A DNA stretch of 64,000 nt from Gari tellinella. Lineage: Eukaryota > Mollusca > Bivalvia > Cardiida > Psammobiidae. This document shows positions 63,671 to 64,000 of the stretch, piece by piece (position 1 is the first letter of the stretch; each line of letters opens with the position of its first letter). The position numbers and the translations under genes are program-made. The notes below the pieces were generated by a model. The model was given only the letters and a program-made list of their open reading frames with translations, made no database searches and was not told the origin of the DNA. Location of the stretch: contig OV277869.1 in NCBI GenBank assembly GCA_922989275.2, positions 24,066,189 through 24,130,188 on the forward strand. The letters are read 5' to 3'.

Positions 63671-64000
63671 AGATAAGCACTAAAAACAGACGTTTATATG
63701 TCCGACATCAGTAATCAACTTGACGTCATGAAGGTCATGACGAAAGTTTGCGCGTTTAGTACATCTCGTTTGGTGAAGTTATCTTAAAAACTCTACGAAC
63801 GCGACGCGGTGTTTCGTTACCGCTTAGTGTTCAAAATTCGTAAATTTGGGCCGGGATGACGTTGTTGACGTTACTATAGAAACAACATTTCCTTCTATGC
63901 AGCTTCTAAAGTCCTAAAATTTGCGACTTGGATTTAGAATTATTATACCTTTGTTTCTGTGAAATACTAAGAATGTCGGGCGAAAAATAAAAAAATGAGA

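Larger units (their letters stand above)
61537..64000 (-). mobile_element. mariner-type transposon, right end beyond window
   Basis: Left end TA + CGAGGGGTGATCAGGAAATA. Sub-terminal TTGTTACTATGGTAACGTCA is mirrored near 63875, so the other end should be a few bases past 64000. A pearl-like element is inserted at 61789-62495. Confidence 0.7.

Overview
This window is eukaryotic genomic DNA, almost certainly from a lophotrochozoan animal and most likely a bivalve mollusc. The species is not determined; a Dreissena-like bivalve is only an impression from the repeat types. Short exons with GT..AG borders are spread over kilobases. Introns and spacers are packed with hairpin MITEs, tRNA-derived SINE, LINE remnants, mariner, hAT-like and long-TIR elements. 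None of the bacterial features (operons, ribosome binding sites, CRISPR) apply.

Host genes. (1) Positions 1-907, minus: 3' part of a C2H2/C2HC zinc-finger gene that runs off the left edge and carries an apparent one-base frame break. (2) Positions 8838-29588, minus: a complete SMARCAL1 (HARP annealing helicase) gene. I rebuilt 15 coding exons whose phases all agree, giving 988 residues. (3) Positions 46783-58651, plus: the first four exons of a UBE3D-like E3 ubiquitin ligase; the 3' end lies beyond the window. SMARCAL1 remodels stalled forks and UBE3D acts in ubiquitin transfer; I see no functional coupling between the neighbours.

Mobile DNA. From 29.7 to 46.5 kb lie three long-TIR elements with 9-bp target duplications, i.e. 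Mutator-like. One carries an intact Ulp1-type cysteine protease frame. The other two are relatives of each other and share a conserved small reading frame; one of them split an older LINE. At 47.9-50.4 kb four elements are nested inside each other. At 51.5-56.1 kb, inside UBE3D intron 2, a 4.6-kb TIR-bounded foldback element is made almost wholly of satellite units in two opposing arms. The right end is a degenerate DD34D mariner with an intron-like interruption.

Unusual gene structure. Three different exons in the window (zinc-finger exon 809-907, SMARCAL1 exons 7 and 10) have adjacent partial copies that include a splice site. The SMARCAL1 protein also shows a second RPA-binding-like motif and two PIP-box-like motifs. 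The best leads are the Ulp1-carrying Mutator-like element, the decoy-acceptor arrays in SMARCAL1 and the foldback satellite element. Intron stretches not listed below contain nothing I could recognise.
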